A DNA stretch of 34,071 bases from CAINVV01 sp964528535 (GTDB lineage Bacteria; Bacteroidota; Bacteroidia; Bacteroidales; Prolixibacteraceae): positions 1-34,071 of the forward strand of contig CAZGSQ010000032.1 of NCBI GenBank assembly GCA_964528535.1. The letters run 5' to 3'. A program made the translations under genes and the position numbers. Shown here in pieces: positions 31,744 to 34,071 of this stretch. The notes beneath the pieces were generated by a model. That model saw nothing but the letters and a program-made list of their open reading frames with translations, was not told the DNA's origin and ran no database searches. Each line of letters opens with the position of its first letter. The stretch's first letter is position 1.

Positions 31744-33156
31744 CTAATCCGCTTTGTCGTGCAAAAATGAGTTGTTTTTTTTGATTCTTAATCCGTCGTC
31801 GGGATTGTTAGAGATGGAGTAGCGCGACATGGATTTGCCATTGTCTGCCATTCCTCCCAGTTTCTGCTGTTTCATCCTTCGGCGTTCGAAGGCAGGAATC
31901 TTCGACAACTCGTTGATGTAATCTTCAGTTTGGTTGTAAAAGTCGACCTGCATGGCTTTCCTGGCAACTTCCGGGGCACCTGAATAGGGATCTATCACCC
32001 GTTTTGGATAAATTCTGTCGATGATCTCCTCCTGTGGATCCTCTTTCCAAACATGGTTGTTCCCGGGGTCACCTGCAAAGAATGTCTCTGCTTTTGGCGT
32101 TGCATGAGGGTAATCGGTCGGGTCATCACCGATGGGAACCCTTACCTTGTCTGCAGTTTGATCCATCCGCAGTTCGGGAATGGAACTACTCTTAAAACCG
32201 GTGGCCACGACCGTAACTGTGAGTGCATCACCAAGCTGCGGGTCAACGGCAATGCCGTGGATCAAATCGGCATTGTTTCCGGCCATCTCCTGAACATATT
32301 CATTGACAAGATTGACTTCGTCCATGGTTACCTCTTTGGTTTCGCCTGAAGTGATGTTGACGAGTATATTTTTTGCTCCGCGGATGTCGTTGTTGTTGAG
32401 CAGCGGAGAGTTGATGGCTCCTTCGGCGGCCTTGAGGGCGCGGTCGGCTCCGCTGAAGGTGGCCGAGCCCATGATGGCTACTCCTGAATTCTGCATGACG
32501 GTTCTTACATCTTCAAAATCGACATTGATGAAACCGGTGCTCGTGATGATATCTGCAATTCCCCGGGCGGCTGTGGCCAGTACATCATCGGCCTTGGCAA
32601 ATGCCTTCGAGATGGGAAAGTCACCATAGATCTCCCGAATTCTTTCGTTGTTGATGATCAGCAAGGAGTCGACATGCCCTTCCATCTGGCGGATCCCTTC
32701 GATGGCCTGCTGGATGCGCAACTTTCCTTCGTTTCGGAAGGGAAGAGTCACGATGCCAATGGTCAGGATCTTGTTGGTACGTGCCACCTCAGCAATAACA
32801 GGAGCTGCTCCTGTTCCGGTGCCGCCACCCATTCCTGCGGTGATAAAGACCATCTTGGTATTTCCCGAAAAAATAGCCTCTATCTCCTCAATGTTCTCGT
32901 TTGCCGAATCACGTCCTATGAGGGGTTTGTTTCCGGCTCCTCTTCCTTCGGTGAGTGCTGATCCAAGCTGTACCTTCACGGGTACCGGGCTCTTGAGCAG
33001 ATGTTGAAGGTCTGTGTTGCAGATGGCAAAATCTACATCCTTGATGCCCTGCCGGTACATGTGGTTAACGGCATTGCTGCCACCTCCGCCCACTCCGATG
33101 ACCTTGATGATATTTTCCGATGAGGTCGGAAGATCGAAGTCGATAAGTTCTTTCAT
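31744..33156 (-). CDS. ftsZ: Cell division protein FtsZ
   Basis: FtsZ is the tubulin-like GTPase that forms the division ring. The 470-residue protein has the full core: IIKVIGVGGGGSNAVNHM, the tubulin signature GGGTGTG at 110-116, and the T7 loop NVDFEDV (N211, D213, D216) that completes the GTPase site between subunits. A linker (about 320-440) leads to a C-terminal peptide NNSFLHDKAD, the conserved tail seen in this phylum. The length is normal for Bacteroidota. The gene lies 22 bp after a second, divergent ftsZ-like gene, with no promoter between, and is followed by GatB/YqeY. It is the more conserved of the two and is taken as the functional division copy. Confidence 0.97.
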   Translation of the reverse strand: MKELIDFDLPTSSENIIKVIGVGGGGSNAVNHMYRQGIKDVDFAICNTDLQHLLKSPVPVKVQLGSALTEGRGAGNKPLIGRDSANENIEEIEAIFSGNTKMVFITAGMGGGTGTGAAPVIAEVARTNKILTIGIVTLPFRNEGKLRIQQAIEGIRQMEGHVDSLLIINNERIREIYGDFPISKAFAKADDVLATAARGIADIITSTGFINVDFEDVRTVMQNSGVAIMGSATFSGADRALKAAEGAINSPLLNNNDIRGAKNILVNITSGETKEVTMDEVNLVNEYVQEMAGNNADLIHGIAVDPQLGDALTVTVVATGFKSSSIPELRMDQTADKVRVPIGDDPTDYPHATPKAETFFAGDPGNNHVWKEDPQEEIIDRIYPKRVIDPYSGAPEVARKAMQVDFYNQTEDYINELSKIPAFERRRMKQQKLGGMADNGKSMSRYSISNNPDDGLRIKKNNSFLHDKAD

Positions 33157-33178
33157 GCGCTCTATTTTTTTTAGTCAC

Positions 33179-34071
33179 TTATTTTATTTCAGTATCCTCG
33201 TCAGAGAATAGTCCTCCAAATTGGTGGTTAAACCAATTGGAGATAGATTCCCTTTCCGGTTTGTTCCCTTTTTTGCTGTTCTGGCCTCCGGGATTTCTCT
33301 CTTTCAAATTGTTTTCAACGACGATCTTTTCTTTGACGGGTTCAACCTCCAGGATTAAAAAATCCTCCGTGACAGAAATCCCCATAAAGGTCTCTTCCGG
33401 TGGAGTTGGAGCAGGTTCATTGAACTCCTTAATTTCTTCCACAATCGGAATTACGCTCCTATCGATCTGGACTTTTGCCGGGGCAGTAGCCGCAACCTTG
33501 AGCGGAGTTGGATGGTGTTCAAAGCCTGTTGCAATGATGGTTACGCTTATTTTGCTGCCAAGCGAAGGGTCATTCCCATTTCCCCAGATGATGTTGGCAT
33601 TGTCTCCGGCAGCCTGCTGTAAATAGTCGATGATCTGGCCGATTTCGCCCATACGCACCTCTTCGTCACCCGAGATGATATTTAAGAGTATGTTGCTGGT
33701 TCCGTATATGTTGTTGCTATCGAGCAGCGGCGATTGGAGTGCATCTTCCACTGCCAGATAGGCACGATTAGGCCCTTCGGCAAATCCGGTTCCCATGATG
33801 AAGACTCCGCTGTCACGCATCACGGTATTGACATCCGCAAAGTCTATGTTGATGTTCCCATGCAAGGTAATGATCTCGGCACATCCCTTCACTGCCGTAC
33901 AAACGATATCGTCTGCCTTGGCAAAGGCTTCCCTGGCCGGCAGCTCACCATATACCTTGTGCAGGTTCTCGTTGCTGATGACCAACATGCAGTCAACATA
34001 ACGGTCCAGCTTCATGATCCCTTCGATGGCCTGGTCGTACCTCAGTTTACCCTCTTTTTTGGAGGGCATGG
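33179..34071 (-). CDS. Second FtsZ-like protein (partial, N-terminus beyond the window)
   Basis: About 297 codons are visible. The first visible residues (MPSKKEGKLRYDQAIEGI) align with FtsZ just after the T5 region (LPFRNEGKLRIQQAIEGI), and the partial codon before the methionine (?CC) fits the Thr found there, so the methionine is internal and the GTP-binding half lies off the right edge. The T7 loop is intact (NIDFADV). Conserved matches with ftsZ include AFAKADD, NTVMRDSGV, SPLLDSNNIYG and ISVTIIATGF. The tail differs: a long acidic/Pro linker and ISNWFNHQFGGLF before an acidic end replace FLHDKAD. The stop is 22 bp before ftsZ. It may be a division regulator or a second polymer-forming protein. 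Confidence 0.9.
   Translation of the reverse strand, partial: MPSKKEGKLRYDQAIEGIMKLDRYVDCMLVISNENLHKVYGELPAREAFAKADDIVCTAVKGCAEIITLHGNINIDFADVNTVMRDSGVFIMGTGFAEGPNRAYLAVEDALQSPLLDSNNIYGTSNILLNIISGDEEVRMGEIGQIIDYLQQAAGDNANIIWGNGNDPSLGSKISVTIIATGFEHHPTPLKVAATAPAKVQIDRSVIPIVEEIKEFNEPAPTPPEETFMGISVTEDFLILEVEPVKEKIVVENNLKERNPGGQNSKKGNKPERESISNWFNHQFGGLFSDEDTEIK

Noticed and set aside
33179..34069. Reading the methionine at 34069 as the start of a short FtsZ-like protein
   Set aside because: Alignment with the neighbouring FtsZ puts it in the middle of the protein, and the bases before it fit the expected threonine codon.

Overview
The window looks like a stretch of a Bacteroidota chromosome, probably from an environmental or free-living Bacteroidales/Marinilabiliales-type organism; I cannot place it more precisely. 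The grounds are lineage-marker genes (a MurF-alanine racemase fusion, GldB, a TGS-type nucleoside kinase, a YjjG-like HAD enzyme after rsmI, and ftsZ followed by a GatB/YqeY-domain gene), the near absence of Shine-Dalgarno sites, and repeated matches to the Bacteroidota promoter (about TTTG, 19-21 bp, then TAnnTTTG). It is dense, ordinary core genome with no phage, transposase, CRISPR array, tRNA or rRNA that I can recognise.

Layout. 198-2614 (+): purN, an LD-carboxypeptidase, a YraN-type nuclease-fold protein and a YjbR-type protein. 2717-5781 (-): tdk followed by an overlapping murF-alr fusion. 5886-9080 (+): a tightly packed run, mostly with 4-bp overlaps, of a Bacteroidota-specific protein with an in-frame simple-repeat insertion, rsmI, a YjjG-like phosphatase and two small membrane proteins. 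9261-12416 (+): a patatin-like hydrolase and a secreted alkaline phosphatase. 12475-15263 (-): nadE, a Crp/Fnr regulator and an S4-domain protein. 15414-21222 (+): gldB, pfkA, a DUF1573 protein with meaB directly behind it, and a TlpA-like lipoprotein closed by a strong terminator. 21536-24525 (+): an ECF sigma factor coupled to a membrane-anchored beta-barrel-like protein, then a lytic transglycosylase lipoprotein. 24537-29796 (+): uvrA, a thioredoxin-fold protein coupled to a small membrane protein, a clear terminator, and a TGS/nucleoside kinase. 29790-34071 (-): the end of a division cluster (a second, partial ftsZ, then ftsZ, then GatB/YqeY), followed by a four-helix histidine-rich membrane protein and a YceI lipocalin-like protein.

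How the genes relate. Several act on the cell envelope or division: ldcA, murF-alr and the transglycosylase in peptidoglycan turnover, the two FtsZ proteins in septation, and the ECF/beta-barrel pair as a candidate envelope-sensing module. Others are housekeeping (purine, NAD, thymidine, glycolysis, 16S rRNA methylation, excision repair).

The points I find most worth following are: tandem divergent FtsZ paralogues; an A-tract at the rsmI end that would join rsmI to yjjG in the -1 frame with no intervening stop; a b561-like four-helix protein placed before YceI as in E. coli yceJ-yceI; an anti-sigma-like protein that carries both a transmembrane helix and a beta-barrel-like domain; and several kinds of simple repeat in spacers, one of them inside a gene.
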